Assembly (NCBI GenBank): GCA_027924585.1
Contig: BSBM01000092.1
Span: 13,910,001-13,974,000 of the forward strand
Reading direction: 5' to 3'
From: Larix kaempferi
Lineage: Eukaryota > Streptophyta > Pinopsida > Pinales > Pinaceae
Length of the DNA stretch: 64,000 nt
Each line of letters begins with the position of its first letter. Within the stretch, counting starts at the first letter, position 1. This document shows, one piece after another, positions 10,128-21,840 of this stretch. Made by a program: the position numbers and the translations under genes. Under the pieces are notes generated by a model. It had not been told where the DNA came from. It worked only from the letters and a program-made list of their open reading frames with translations, and searched no databases.

Positions 10128-12662
10128 AGTCTAAACCTATACAATGAATGAACAAAATGTTAACATGGAGTCCGCTGGAACACAAGAAAACACAAATCTT
10201 GGAACCAATGTAAACCCTCAACAAAATCAAAATGCCCAAGAAAATCAAAACCCCCAACAAAATTTCGACCAAGACGACTTGAATCATTAAGTAAATGAAA
10301 TGAGAGTGCACACTCGAGAATTAAGAAACACACGGGAGCCATCTCGAGTGTCCCTTGTCACCTCAATTGAGAGCTCAATTCACTCCCTCATCCATGCAAA
10401 TTGTCAATTGACTGGCATGATTGAATATAGAGCTAAGATGCGGGAGTATTATTCCATGGGCATTTCCAAGGAGGAAATAAAAGCATTTAATATTACAAAG
10501 GTCCAATTATACAGTATGTTCACCGATCCAAGAATACAACAACCACCGAACATTAGAAAGCCATGTGTCTGCATGGATTGGTGTCATTTCCAACCATGGA
10601 GGGACAATTGGATGCATAGGTCATTCATCGTTTACGATAAAACTCCCTACAATAATAGGTAGGTTCCACAGTACTTCCTTTGACAATTGTGGGCTGAGTT
10701 TGCGCTCAATTTACATGTCAACTATTTTGACATAACCAAGTTCTAAGGTGTTGGGATTGGCTCTACCCAAGATTTACCTGCAGTAGGGAGGAACCCATTG
10801 AGAGGGCCACCAGCTCCTAGGAGCGAGCTCAATCCCTCTCCCCAGCCACCTCAGTTACCCCACAAACTTAATCAGATCTAGGGGGCAATGAGGAGTGTTT
10901 CACGTGGACTCCTTAGACACACCGCCTTTGTAGCAGCGACTACAGTGGAGAGACAGGTTGACCCTAATAGAGACTCAAGTGCAAGGCCTTCATGACAGAG
11001 TCAGGATAGACCTGTGATTGGTGGTAGTCATGTTGTCCCTTCTAGTTCGATGGGGACAATGCCACATCTTTGTCCCTATTGAGGGAACACTTGCCCTGAC
11101 CTAATCGAAGGCTGCTATATGGAGTACCTTAGCACTTTTTTTAATGAGTTTTCAATCATCACTTGAGAAATTGTAAAGTAATTTTAAAGCGGTTATGTAT
11201 GACTTCAACTGTTATTTCAATGTATAGTTATTTATAGTGGAGACGCCAACATGGGAGAACGTAGGATCTCCCAACCTGGATGCAGCAATGGAAGTTGCAA
11301 CTGAAATCGCAGCACCTCACATCGAGGTATTTTCAGTACCTCACACAATATTATTATTACTTATGGAATTTTTATTATTTATTTATTTATATTTATGACA
11401 TACACGATGATAGTTCGTACAATATTTTTGAATATTTTGATTACCTAAATATTTACTTGTTTAATATGTTCATAACATCCATGCATTTTGGTGTCCATGG
11501 GTGTGCACAGACTATGATGACCAGCCATCTCCGCAAGGGATCGGAAGGTCACCATACACACAGGTACAATGTGTAGTTAAAAGAACGCTTTTAATTTGAA
11601 TTGTTATGACTTACTATGGTTTAATTTGATTTTTGTATACTAAACTATGATATTACAAATGTATATGCAAGTTCCACCATCAGCTGCAGGTGACAATGTT
11701 CCACCTCCCTACTTCAGTCTCATTTTTCCACCCTCTCCCATGAGTTCCCCCCCGCTTCCATCCAGACCCCTCCCTCCATCCACCCCCACCCTTCCATCCA
11801 ACCTCCCCTCTTGGTCCATACTCCCACATCCGTCCATCCTCTCATATTTGTCCACGGACCCCCATCTATACATCCTCCCAAATTCATCACCCCCCGTCTA
11901 TCCATCCTCACCCATTCGTCCAAGCCCCCCCTTCCATCCAGCTTCCCCCATCCATCCACAACCTACCTTTTATCCCTCAAAATCCCCCTAGACCTTTTAG
12001 GTCAATACCCCCTATCGTACAGCCGATAGGGGTTCATCGTCCACAACATCCTCCTCCACCGCATACCACCATGCCCTCTTCCACCATATCTTCTTCAGTT
12101 CCCACCACTATTGTGGAAACTCCTCTTCCAGTATTCGTCCATGTATCTACAGTGGTTTCACCCATAGTTGCTGCAACTACATATTCCCCCCCTGACTGCA
12201 TCGAAGCAAGTTGTCCAGTCAACTGCTCCAACTGCTAGCCCTAAACCCCAGTCATGTCCATTGTCGGAGGTGTTCACGACAAGAATCAAGTTAATTTATG
12301 AAAATATTATGATGCATTAACCAAAATTAATTTAAGCAATTATTATTTTTCAATTAAATGATTGTGGTAAATGTTGTAGGGTGGCATTGCTGAGAGGATC
12401 AATAGATCGAGGACACCTGCCTCAGGTATCCCACTCCCATCAGCGGTGAGTTATTTAAGATTTGAATTATACATTCATTTTATAAATGCAGTAAATGTTA
12501 CAAATGCTTGAAAATGATGTTATCTTATATCATTTGTTTCATATCGTGAAGAGACAGTATACTCCTAGACAGAAGAAAGGCCGAGATTCCACTAGCTCCA
12601 AGAAGAGGAAGATCGATTTCAGAGATGAGCCTGGGAGTAACGAGGGTGGGCATGATGCTTGA
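10128..12662 (+). pseudogene. Unrecognised multi-exon gene relic, with stops in the main exon
   Basis: A likely 5' exon ends at 10026 (GGATAG before GTAAG), with an acceptor TTTGCAG at 10121-10127. An ATG at 10144 opens one reading frame to 11163 (340 codons), interrupted by stops at 10288, 10660, 10681, 10744, 10879, 10993 and 11080. Several could be C-to-T changes of CAA, CAG or CGA. The frame encodes an Asn/Gln-rich start, a 120-residue stretch including MREYYSMGISKEEIKAFNIT and PCVCMDWCHFQPWRDNWMHR, and later LWAEFALNLHVNYFD. Downstream candidates are a proline-rich segment (11647-11991), an exon at 12380-12445 and a last exon at 12552-12662 with a basic, NLS-like QKKGRDSTSSKKRKIDF. I know no family for it. 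It could be a host gene or an accessory gene of a DNA transposon; it is not functional as read. Confidence 0.5.
11647..11991 (+). other. Proline-rich low-complexity coding-like segment
   Basis: 114 open codons, about one third proline, in short PPSP, SPPLPSRP and HPSI runs. It sits between the stop-ridden exon and the basic C-terminal exon of the relic above. It may be a disordered linker of that gene or simply C-rich low-complexity DNA; the frame connection is not provable by eye. Confidence 0.35.
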
Positions 12663-13503
12663 CATACCATGTTATGCACATTAGCCACGATGTGGAATTT
12701 TTGGGCATCACTTGTTATGTACTTGGTATCTACGGCAACAAGTTGCCATGTGTTTTGGATCTATGACATGATTTTCCAGACTTTGTATAGGGCACGAGTT
12801 ACCATCGTGTGTACATTGGGAACCATGTTCCACTGTTTGCCAGAAATATTATATGTTTGGATGAGTTTGGTAGCTTTGATGTACATGGATTTTTAGTTAT
12901 GTGATTTATATCCATGTTGTCTATATGTGTATCTTGTTGTCTCTTGTTGTGTGTAGTTTCCTAATAAACAACATCATGCTTTTAAAAAAAATGGTTGAGT
13001 TTGAATGGATTTTGATATGATTTCCTTTGTTTAGGTTTAATTATGACTTTATATTTATAATTGACATAATGAATATTATTTCAATTGTTTTATATTATGA
13101 AATGTATTTTGATCGTAAAATGTCATTCTAATAAGATCCAACTATTTTGTATACATCACAATGCAAGGATGAAAGTTCGATGGTAAAATTCAACACATTG
13201 AGTAGTTATTGGAGAAATTTTATGGGGCCCTTGATATGATGACTAGGGAGATACTTGACATTTTCCTATACCTTATTATTTTGACATTTATTTCTAAAGT
13301 GATGTCATTGTATATGAAATTGTTGTGTAAGTGATGAATGATAATGGTGATCTTCCCAAATAGAAAAAGGTTCCTTATGTTTGCTGAAAATGTGATATCG
13401 ATCTCTTGACAAAGAGAATTTAAGTCTATACTTTATTGTTTGAAGCATTCCCTAGACCCCATGATATTTTTATTTAATGAGTTCTCTCTGGATCAATGAA
13501 GGA
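12663..13503. other. No recognisable gene
   Basis: AT-rich sequence following the gene relic. The open frame at 12669-12896 overlaps what would be its 3' UTR and has no recognisable motif. Confidence 0.45.
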
Positions 13504-13593
13504 TCCCCCTTGTGTACCTACCACACCTAGTCATCCCCCTTGTGTACCTACCACCCCTAGACACCGGCCTTTTGTACCTACCACCCCTATTCA
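13504..13593. repeat. Tandem repeat, 30-bp unit, three copies
   Basis: Three adjacent 30-bp units each contain 'cttgtgtacctaccac' or a close variant, then 'ccctag.cat'. Being a multiple of three, the array stays open in one frame (PPCVPTTPSH), which explains the short ORF over it. Confidence 0.8.
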
Positions 13594-14060
13594 TTTACAC
13601 ACAAACACACACAAGTTAGATGCACATAATTATATTTGTACACATATTTTTTTTTTAACTAGAATGGTTGAAGAGCTTTTCACTAAAAGAAAACAGAGGT
13701 TACATATAGCAGGTGAAGGATGAAAATTCCCAAAGAAGTACAGAGACTGTCACCCGTTGTTCATCCTTCTCTAATTTATAGCTTTTTTGAAATTTTCCTA
13801 ATCTATGGAAGCTGTAGCTTCTTACATACTGTCTGAGCAAGAAAACACAAAAACAAAACATTACTGGGAGCTATTATAATACCCTTAGGGAGATGTAACT
13901 GCAACTTGCTCATAATCATTCTGGTTACATTGCCATTATCCATCATTCCAACATAAAAATGTTCCCAAATAACCAACCAACAGCATAACTATCAGCAAAT
14001 AAGTAGCTTAAACCTAGACCAACCAGCTTAGGGGCTGAGGTCTTCATAATTCCCCACGCT

Positions 14061-14875
14061 TCATTCCTTAGCAGAGCTAATTCCAAAGTGTAGACCAAAA
14101 TTTAACATGGTTTTCCCAAACTTCTCCAGCTTCTTGCTAATATTCCTGTTGGTGCTATTCGTGGCTTCCATATGAGTATTCAGGTGGGGATCCAAAGGAA
14201 TTGCAGTGCTGAGAGCATTTACGCTTTCCTCAAGCTTCCTGTTATGAGTCTTAAATTCAAAGTGGTTGGCTTTTGCAAGAGTGTATAGCCTGGACAGTGC
14301 CCTTTTGATTTCCAATTTTTCATTTCTATCCAGTCTAACCTGATGTTCCATCTCCGTGACATGGTTTTGAAGGTTCCTAGTGTTCAAATTGGAACCCCTT
14401 CTCTATCCTGAATCATGAGACCCATCCTCCAACAAGACCTCTAGTTGATCTTCCTCCCTAGAAGCGATGTGACATGAGTGCTATTCGCAAACAACCTGAA
14501 TGCCCTCGAAGACAGGATGGCTCCAACTGCAGGTCCGTTTGGAACTCCTAACAAGTTGACGGTAGAGTGAACAGGACGAACCAGAAACAACTACAATATG
14601 CTAAATTATTAACTCCAAACTATCATTGCCCATGATCCAGCAACTAACAGCGTAGACACAATAGGGAACTTTGCTTATGCTCTTGAATTTGAAGGAGCCG
14701 TGCTGCCAAAGCCTCCCCTCGGCTTCATGCATGCAGCCCAACTGGCATGGCATGAACCGAGGCCCATAAATCCCAAGGGGACAGTGAATCCAAAAAAGAT
14801 TTGGAGGGCTTGAGTGGGGATTTTGAGCCACGATCCTATTGATCTTTGAATGGGTGAAGTTTCTATATGATTCAA
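14061..14875 (-). pseudogene. Second ORF of LINE-derived insertion 2 (coiled-coil, broken)
   Basis: Downstream of the RNase H stop (14896-14898) a coding-like stretch can be traced in pieces: an ATG about 20 nt after the stop (IESYRNFTHSKINRIVAQNP and on), then breaks, then an open 108-codon end at 14061-14387. That end is strongly helical and charged (EMEHQVRLDRNEKLEIKRAL, NISKKLEKFGKTML) and looks like a coiled coil. Position and character match the 220-aa ORF of insertion 1, but sequence identity is too low for a confident alignment by eye. Confidence 0.5.
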
Positions 14876-14895
14876 TCATTTTTAAAACAATAAAA

Positions 14896-15290
14896 TTAAT
14901 GGATCCAACTATCCTCCCTAAACACATTGTCACATTCCAAAGTTCCATAGCTCAAGCCTACTCCTTTGTTTTCCAATCCATCCGCTTGCTGATTTTGGGC
15001 TCTCGAGACATGAATAAAATTGATTTTCTTGAATTCTTTAGCTAGAAAAAGTAAAAGGTGTTGCATTTTGGTAGCGGGCTTCTTCCATTTTATTACCAAG
15101 GTTCTATCTTCTCTTATGACGATTGATGAGTCTCCAATCGCAACCATTTCCTCAATTTTCAATTCTCTGGCGAGTTCCATCCCTTTGATTAGCGAAATCC
15201 ATTCAACATTGTTGTTGGTTTTTTTCCCAATGCTCCAAGAATAATCTCTCCTCTAGTTCCCCCTGGGGTCGAAACCCCCCCTCCCCTGCA
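14896..15290 (-). pseudogene. RNase H domain of LINE-derived insertion 2 (degraded)
   Basis: The best open part (14896-15180) reads ELARELKIEEMVAIGDSSIV, with the family's Asp in the GDS motif, then FKKINFIHVSRAQNQQADGL, the last RNase H helix with its Asp. Upstream of 15180 the glycine-rich first strand can be followed in a shifted frame to about 15290 (GGGVSTPGGTRGE). The 'NNQAE' helix is damaged (KKPTTMLNGF) and the first catalytic Asp region is absent because of the truncation. Not functional. Confidence 0.75.
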
Positions 15291-15319
15291 CCTGCCAACC
15301 CTGATATTTGCACATGTAT

Positions 15320-17420
15320 TAAAGACGTACATATACATATATATATTTCCACTACAAAAACCTACACACATAAAAATATTTATACATAAACATACAAAAA
15401 ATACATGCACATAGGCAAATATCTATGCACACATACAAAAAATTTCACAAAGAAAACCATACAAATATTAGTATAAAATAACCAACAACATCATCTTTTT
15501 AAACACAATTACACACCTAAATATCACATTCAAATATTTTGAATTTTGAATTATGCATTAGGCTATAAAAGCACCTTCTAGGGACCAAGGTTCACAAATG
15601 ATGCCCTGAAGCATTACAAATGACCCATCAAATTGATCATTTGTCCTAAGCCATAAATATATATTTTTAGCCTTGAGATGTTGGTCTCCCTCCTCTAATC
15701 ATGTTTATGGATTTGAGGTCCACCCATAAAGCTCAAAACCTACTAATGATGTCCATATTGGCATTCAAATATTTAAGTTTAATAGAACAATCTTATGTGA
15801 TTGGTTAAGGGTTCACATTTTCCCTATCCTTGGAAACTTGCTTTAGAGCCTAAGGTCAAGGTTTCATCGTTTGATCATGTTTGGTGCCATAAAACTCATA
15901 CTGAGTGCAAAAATACTCCTAGTTGCACCCATATCATTTATTAGAGGCTAAACATATCCTTTCTATTTGAAGCCTCTTTCATGGTTGTGAAGCTATGTAA
16001 TTAATACACCTGTAAGGTTGAAGCCTCAGGTTTCCCTTCCCTTAGAAGCTTTATTTTTATTAAGGTTTGCAGTCCTCCTCCCAACTATGTACAAGGCCCT
16101 AATATCCATAAGTGGTTCTCAAAATCTACTAATGAAGTATGTATCAACACTTGGGAGCTAAAGAACCCTAAGACATGTCATATATAGTAGTTTGAAATCT
16201 CCTTTCTTTCTCTTGATCGCTAAGTTTGTGCATTTAGGGAATAACTCCTAAGTTTCCTACATTTACCATATATCGATTCATGACTTGTATACAAGGCTAA
16301 AAAATTCCCAGTGGTTAACCTATTCCTCTTGTATTCCCACATAGAGAAAAAATGCACCTAATAGATGCCAAGTGTTATGGTCCAAGACCTTGCGCATGGT
16401 TGTTAAGCCCTAGAAGCTTCTCTTAGGACCTATGGGCTATGTTTCATCCTTTGACCACTTCCATATCCTAAGAACAAATTTTGGTGTTCAAAACCTCCAA
16501 ATAGTGTCCATATCCTCACCAATAAGCTAACTATTCACAGCCATATATATCTAGGCCCTCAACAGCCAACACTTGGTGTTCATAACCTCCTAATCATATT
16601 TGAATATGCTCATATGGAGGCCAAATATCCCTCGATCCTAGATGTGTTGTGATTTGACACACCATTCTTGGTCCTAAATGCATAGAATCCTTGTTTAGGG
16701 AATAAGGCATATGTTTCCTCCATTAAACATGTTCATGGTCCCAAGACCCATACCTAATGTCCACAACCTACTTATTTCATCTAGGTCAACAATCAAATGC
16801 AAAGGATACCCTTCATAGGTCAACTGTTATTCTTTAAGGCATTATCCATGGCTCAGGATGCTTAGAATCGATTCTTACAACCTAAGGCTCAAATTTTCTA
16901 CCTTAATCATGTCCAAAGAACTCACATCCAAACTTAGTGGTTAAAAAATCCTAATGGCTCGCATTTCCCCCCATGAAAATAATTATAACTTGGGGAGTTA
17001 ATGTGATTGCAAGGATTTTACCTACCATAAAAACTAATTAATGCCATATATGTTGTCATAAGAATGTGTGCACCTTTGCAATGTGTCTATCAGGTTTATA
17101 ATGCATACAAATTCTTCTTGTTATATAAAAAAAAGGGAAACCAACCTTATTTTATGCAAACCAAAACTTACTTGTCTCTTATAGAATCATCTCTCATAAA
17201 CACTATGGCTCCAATACAAATTTTCTAATGATTTTTACATTGTCTTTTCATGTTTTGTTGAGTTCTTATTGCATTTGGTCCTTCTAAAGATTGATAATTG
17301 ACGCAATCAAACAAAAACATTTTACCATGTCAAATTGTACATAAACAACATGCACATATACAAATACCTACACATACATACACACATAAGACCATGCACA
17401 TACAAAATAAATAAACCCTA
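15320..17420. repeat. Highly diverged tandem-repeat DNA, about 178-bp spacing
   Basis: No coding sequence seen. From about 15600 to 17000 the same word series returns: 'atcatgtttatgg' (15698), 'atcatgtttggtg' (15874), 'aacatgttcatgg' (16726) and 'atcatgtccaaag' (16906), each followed by 'aagaccc', 'ctcaaaacctactaat' or similar. Spacings of 176 and 180 suggest an old array. The block at 34240-35240 uses the same words. Confidence 0.45.
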
Positions 17421-19660
17421 TATTGCATAAGGCCATGCCAACCTTGCTCAAGGGGGTCATTTATGATCCGAAGGCTCCCAGGCGAGCGTGGCCATCCTAA
17501 ACACATCCACAATGTCCATATGCATGTGTGGGAGATGAAAGAATCCAAGTCCGCTCACCGGTTTGGGTTTCGTGCCCTGGAGCAAATCCTCAAAGTTTTC
17601 CCAAATGGCCACGTGGTTCTTATAAAAAAATCCCATATCACCTAAACCATGACTCTAGTCACGAATCCGTCAATTCCAATCGATTCAAGACGTCAGGTTT
17701 TAGCTAGGGGACCCCCCACACCATACCTCAAATGCCTAGAAACGGTGCTATTGTGCCATCTCAGGAACTAGGGTTTTTCTCAGTGAAGGCCATGCCAATC
17801 CTCAAGGGCTTCATTTATGATCCAAAGGCTCCCGGGCGAGTGTGGCCATCCTGAACACATACACAATGGCCATATGCACATGTGGGAGCTGAAAGACTCC
17901 AAGTCCGCTCATCGGTTTGGGTTCCGTGCCCCCAGAACAAATCCTCAAATTGTCCATAAAGGGCCATGGGGTGCCTGGAAAAAATTCCCATAGCACCAAA
18001 ACCATGACTCTGGTCGCGAATCCGTCGATTCTGATGGGTTCGGGATGTCGGGTTTCAGCTAGGCCGCCCCCACATCATGCCTCAAACACCCATAAATGGT
18101 GCCATTGCACCATCTCAGGAACTAGGGTTTTGCTTAGTGAAGGCCATGCCAATCTTGCTCAAGGGAGTCATTTATGATCCGAATGCTAGAACCTGACGTC
18201 CCAAATCCATCGGAATTAATGGCTTCAGGATTTGAGTCATGGTTTTGGTGCTATGGGAATTTTTTCCAGGAACCCCATGGCCATTCAAGGACACTTTGAG
18301 GTTTTCTCCGGGGGCACAGAACCCGAACCGACGAGTGGAAACGGTGCTATTGAGCCATCTCCAGAACTAGGGTTTTGCTCATTGAAAGCCATTCTAATTT
18401 TTCAAAAGGGGGTCAATTCTAATCCGAACGCTCTTAGACATGCATGGATATTGTGAACACCTCCACACTGGCCATATGCATGTGTGGGAGCTGACAAAAC
18501 CTCATTCCGCTCCCTGCTTCAGGTTTCGTGCCCCCTGAGCAAATCCTCAAAGCATCCCTGAATGGGCACGGGGTTCCTGGAAAAAATTCCCATAGCACGA
18601 AAACCATGAATCTGATCACGAATCTGTCGATTATGATGGATTCGGGACGTCGGGTCCTAGTAGTGGGATCCCCCCCACCATGCCTCCAATGCTCAAAAAT
18701 GGTGCTATTGTGCCATATATGGAACTAGGGTTTTTCTTAGTGAAGGCCATTCCAATTTTCCAAAAGGGAATCAATTCTAATCTGAACACTCTTGGGCATG
18801 CATGGCCATCATGAACACCTCCAAATTGGCCATATGCATGTGTGGGAGCTGATGGAACCCCATTTTGCTTGCCAGTTTGGGTTCCATGCCCCGAGACAAA
18901 ATCCTCAAAGCATCCTTGAATGGCCACGGGGTGCTTGGAAAAAATGCACATAGCACCAAAACCATGACTCTGATCATGAATCCATCGATTCTGATGGATT
19001 TAGGACATTGGTTTCTAGTTGTGGGACCCGCCCCCCCCACCGTTACTCCAATGCCCAGAAACAATGCTATTGTGCCATCTTTGGAACTAGGGTTTTGCTT
19101 AGTGAAGGCCATTCCAATTTTGCACAACGGGGTCAATTCTAATCTGAACACTCCCAGGCATTCATGGAAATCGTGAACACCTCCACACTGGCCATATGCA
19201 TGTGTGGGAGCTAAAGGAACCCCATTCCTCACACCGTTTCAGGTTCTCTGCCACCGGAGAAAATCCTCAAAGCATCCCTGAATGGCTAAGGGATGACTGC
19301 AAAAATTCCCATAGCACCAAAATCGTGACTCCGATCGCAAATCTGTTGATTCTGATGGATTCAGGACATCGGTTTCTTGTTGTGGGACCCCCACATCACC
19401 GTGCCTCCAATGCCTAGAAACAATGTTATTGTGCCATCTCCGGAACTAGGGTTTTTCTTAGTGAAGGTCGTTCCAATTTTGAAAAAGGGGGTCAATTCTA
19501 ATCTGAATGCTCCTAGGCATGCATTGCCATCATGAACACCTCCACACTGGCCATATGCATGTTTGGGAGCTAACGAAAACCTATTGCGCTTGTCGGTTCA
19601 GGTTTTGTGCCCCTAAAGCAAATCCTCAAAGCATCCCTAAATGGCCATAAGGTGCCTGGT
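17420..19660. repeat. Tandem array, about 358-bp unit, about six copies
   Basis: 'ggaactagggttttt' or its equivalent occurs at 17764, 18118, 18363, 18721, 19083 and 19442: spacings 354, 245, 358, 362 and 359, so one unit carries a deletion of about 110 bp. Each unit also has 'ggccatatgca.gtgtgggag', 'aaatcctcaaa', 'cccatagcaccaaaaccatg' and a 'tcgattctgatgg' end. Short ORFs on both strands run through every unit, but they reflect the repeat's composition rather than genes. Satellite-like and locally amplified. Confidence 0.88.
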
Positions 19661-19667
19661 GTCTCTA

Positions 19668-20125
19668 AATTTATTTTTGTCTGGTTTTAGGGCTTGATCA
19701 GGGTTTATAAGCTAGATTAGGTTCTATATAGCTAGATTAGGTATTCGGGGCTAGGTTACATCTTCAGATCTAGATAAGTATTCTAGATTAGGTCTCCAGG
19801 GTTCTAGGTCCACATTAGGCTTTATAAGGCTAGATTTATTTTTGTCTGGTTTCTAGGGCTAGAACAGGGTCTATAAGCAAGATTAGTTTCTATATGGCTA
19901 GATTAGGTCTCCAGGGCTAGGTTAGGTCTCTAGGTACATATAACTATTCTATATTATGTCTCCAGGGTTCTAGGTCCACATTAGGCTTTCTATGGCTAGA
20001 ATTTTTTTTGTTTGGTTTCTAGGGCTAGATCAAGGTCTATAAGATAGATTAGGATCTATATGGCTAGATTAGGTCTCCGGGGCTAGGTAACGTCTCTAGG
20101 GATAGATAAGTATTCTAGATTATGA
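19668..20125. repeat. Tandem repeat, about 166-bp unit, 2.8 copies
   Basis: 'tctggttt' or its equivalent occurs at 19680, 19845 and 20011. Each is followed by 'agggct', 'tctatat.gctagattaggt' and 'ggtccacattaggctt'. It adjoins the 358-bp array directly but is unrelated in sequence. Confidence 0.8.
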
Positions 20126-20884
20126 GATTATGAGCTAATTTATTTTGTTAGTATTTCCTCTTGTGATCAGGGTGAATTTCAACATTATTGATCTAGTGGC
20201 TTAGGAGCATGTAAGGGTGATTGTACCGCCCAAGATATTTATATCATTTGTTTCTTCCATCCATGGGACTTACAACTATATAGTGGAGGAGAGGTGTGAT
20301 GATGAGATTGACTTCATCCATGCACATTCTACTTATTCCTTAGAGAGGTGTGATTCCTTAATGGAGGACGTTGTTGAGGGCGATTCAAGAATCAAAGATA
20401 ATGTGAGTATTACAAAGTATAGAGCCATGAATTATCCCTTGAATGGTTTGAGATGGATTGTATTACAAGAGATGGTATGTGATTGATATGCACACTTGTA
20501 AGATCTCATATGTCAAATGTCAAATTTTCATTGGCTTAGTGTTATTCCCTTGAGAAATTAAGATCTCTAGCCTCAATGTCGGACACCTTGCATGGTGGCC
20601 ACATGGAGTATTCACTTGGTGGGAGAACACCCTATAAGACACATGAAGCAATGTATATTGTGGAGGAGGGACACAATCCCTATATATCATATGGTTCTAT
20701 GGTTTCCTTTTTGGAGGATTGGAGATGGATTGATGGTATTTCCTTACATATGTACATATGTAATCTACAAGTGGATCACTTTGCTAGTGCATGGATCACT
20801 TATGTTTCTTCCCTGGAGTGCTATCATCTGTTATATATATGCTATTTAATATGAGTTTTCAATCTTTTCTATGCATGTGAAGTT
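20126..20884. other. Unrecognised sequence at the left flank of Copia-A
   Basis: Short open frames at 20217-20486 and 20576-20854 share loosely similar text ('tatagtggaggagaggtgtg', 'tattgtggaggagggacaca'), suggesting another decayed repeat. I recognise no protein family. The target of Copia-A ends with 'aagtt' at 20880-20884. Confidence 0.4.
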
Positions 20885-21386
20885 TGTTGAAATATTGTAA
20901 CTTCTAAGAATATTATTCTTGTACTTTATTATTTCGGAGATGTTCCATTCCTCCGAGGTGACCCTATTGTATATCCGGAGATGTTTATTCCTCCGAGAGT
21001 TTGTGGTAACTAGGGTTATTAGATCTCCCATGTGAGGTCGGCCCTGAGTTAGTTGTTTAGGGGTTATTAGACTCTCCTGGGAGAGGTCGGCCCCATTAGG
21101 GTGAAAAGTCAGTTAGAACATGAGTATAAATAGAGAAGGTGTGTTCCTCATTTATCTCATTCATTCACTCACTTTTGATTGGCGCATAGGAGAGAGAGAG
21201 AGATATGCATAGGAGGAGAAGGATCTCTTGTTGAGGACTACGTCTTGTATTGGGTTGATTATCTATATTGAGGAAAGCTTTGTTGGGTTTTCTACCCCAT
21301 GAGGGTTTGCCAGGGTAAATCTTTGTCTATCTTGTGATTGTGTTTCTTTCAGTGATCTTGCTTGTGAAATTAGGCTAAACTTAACA
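20885..21386 (+). repeat. Copia-A 5' LTR
   Basis: 502 bp, from 'tgttgaaatattg' to 'cttaaca'. A TATA-like TATAAATA at 21125-21132 lies where the element's promoter would be expected, followed by an AG-rich U5. Its partner is at 27087-27586. Confidence 0.93.
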
Positions 21387-21399
21387 TGGTATCAGAGCT
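21387..21399 (+). promoter_or_regulatory. Copia-A primer-binding site
   Basis: 'tggtatcagagct' directly follows the LTR. It matches the complement of the initiator-Met tRNA 3' end used by most plant copia elements. Confidence 0.88.
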
Positions 21400-21840
21400 A
21401 GACTGAATAGGACATCTTTCACAAAGTGAAAATACCTCTCTCTCCTCCTCTGGTGAAAATTAGGGTTTCTGCAAAAGTTGGAATTTTTGGAATCTGATTG
21501 CATGGCTGGATAGCCCTCCTCAAAATCAAACTTTTGAACCCTATATCGAACTTTTTGAGTGGGTATAACTTCGAGAAATTCAAACCCTAGTTTGGGTTTT
21601 GGACCAAAAAACCAGAAAAAACCAGTAAACCAGAAAAGGTGCGCACCTGTGCACCAGTGAACTAGAAAAGCTGCGAACCTATGCACCAAAAAACCAGAAA
21701 TTTTGTTGCAGATCCAGAAGGTGAAAAGTTGAAGTTTCCAGAAGCAGAACACACCAGTAATCTCAATTCAATCAAGCTCATCTCCTGGTAAGTACTATTC
21801 TATCTTTTGAAACTTCAATCTCTGTGACCTCCTGGATAAG

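Larger units (their letters stand above)
13632..15319 (-). mobile_element. LINE-derived insertion 2, 5'-truncated at the same site as insertion 1
   Basis: Minus-strand non-LTR element. A T-run at 13648-13656 marks the poly(A) tail. The probable TSD 'atatttgtacacatat' (13632-13647) matches 'atatttgcacatgtat' (15304-15319) at 13 of 16 positions. The body, about 1.66 kb, contains a degraded RNase H and a downstream coiled-coil-like ORF. Its 5' end, minus-strand 'cagggttggcaggtgcaggg', matches the start of insertion 1 ('gggggcggcaggtgcggggg'), so both are truncated within a few bases of the same place. More divergent than insertion 1 and therefore probably older. Confidence 0.8.

Noticed and set aside
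13496-13723. Open frame with PPCVPTTPSH repeats
   Set aside because: It spans a 30-bp tandem repeat and then enters the T-run of a LINE insertion; there is no independent coding evidence.
17330-19417. Many overlapping ORFs of 60-150 codons on both strands
   Set aside because: They recur in register with the 358-bp tandem units and on both strands, so they reflect repeat composition, not genes.
20217-20854. Short open frames with loosely similar text (IVEER, IVEEG)
   Set aside because: They look like a decayed local repeat; I could not connect them to any protein family.
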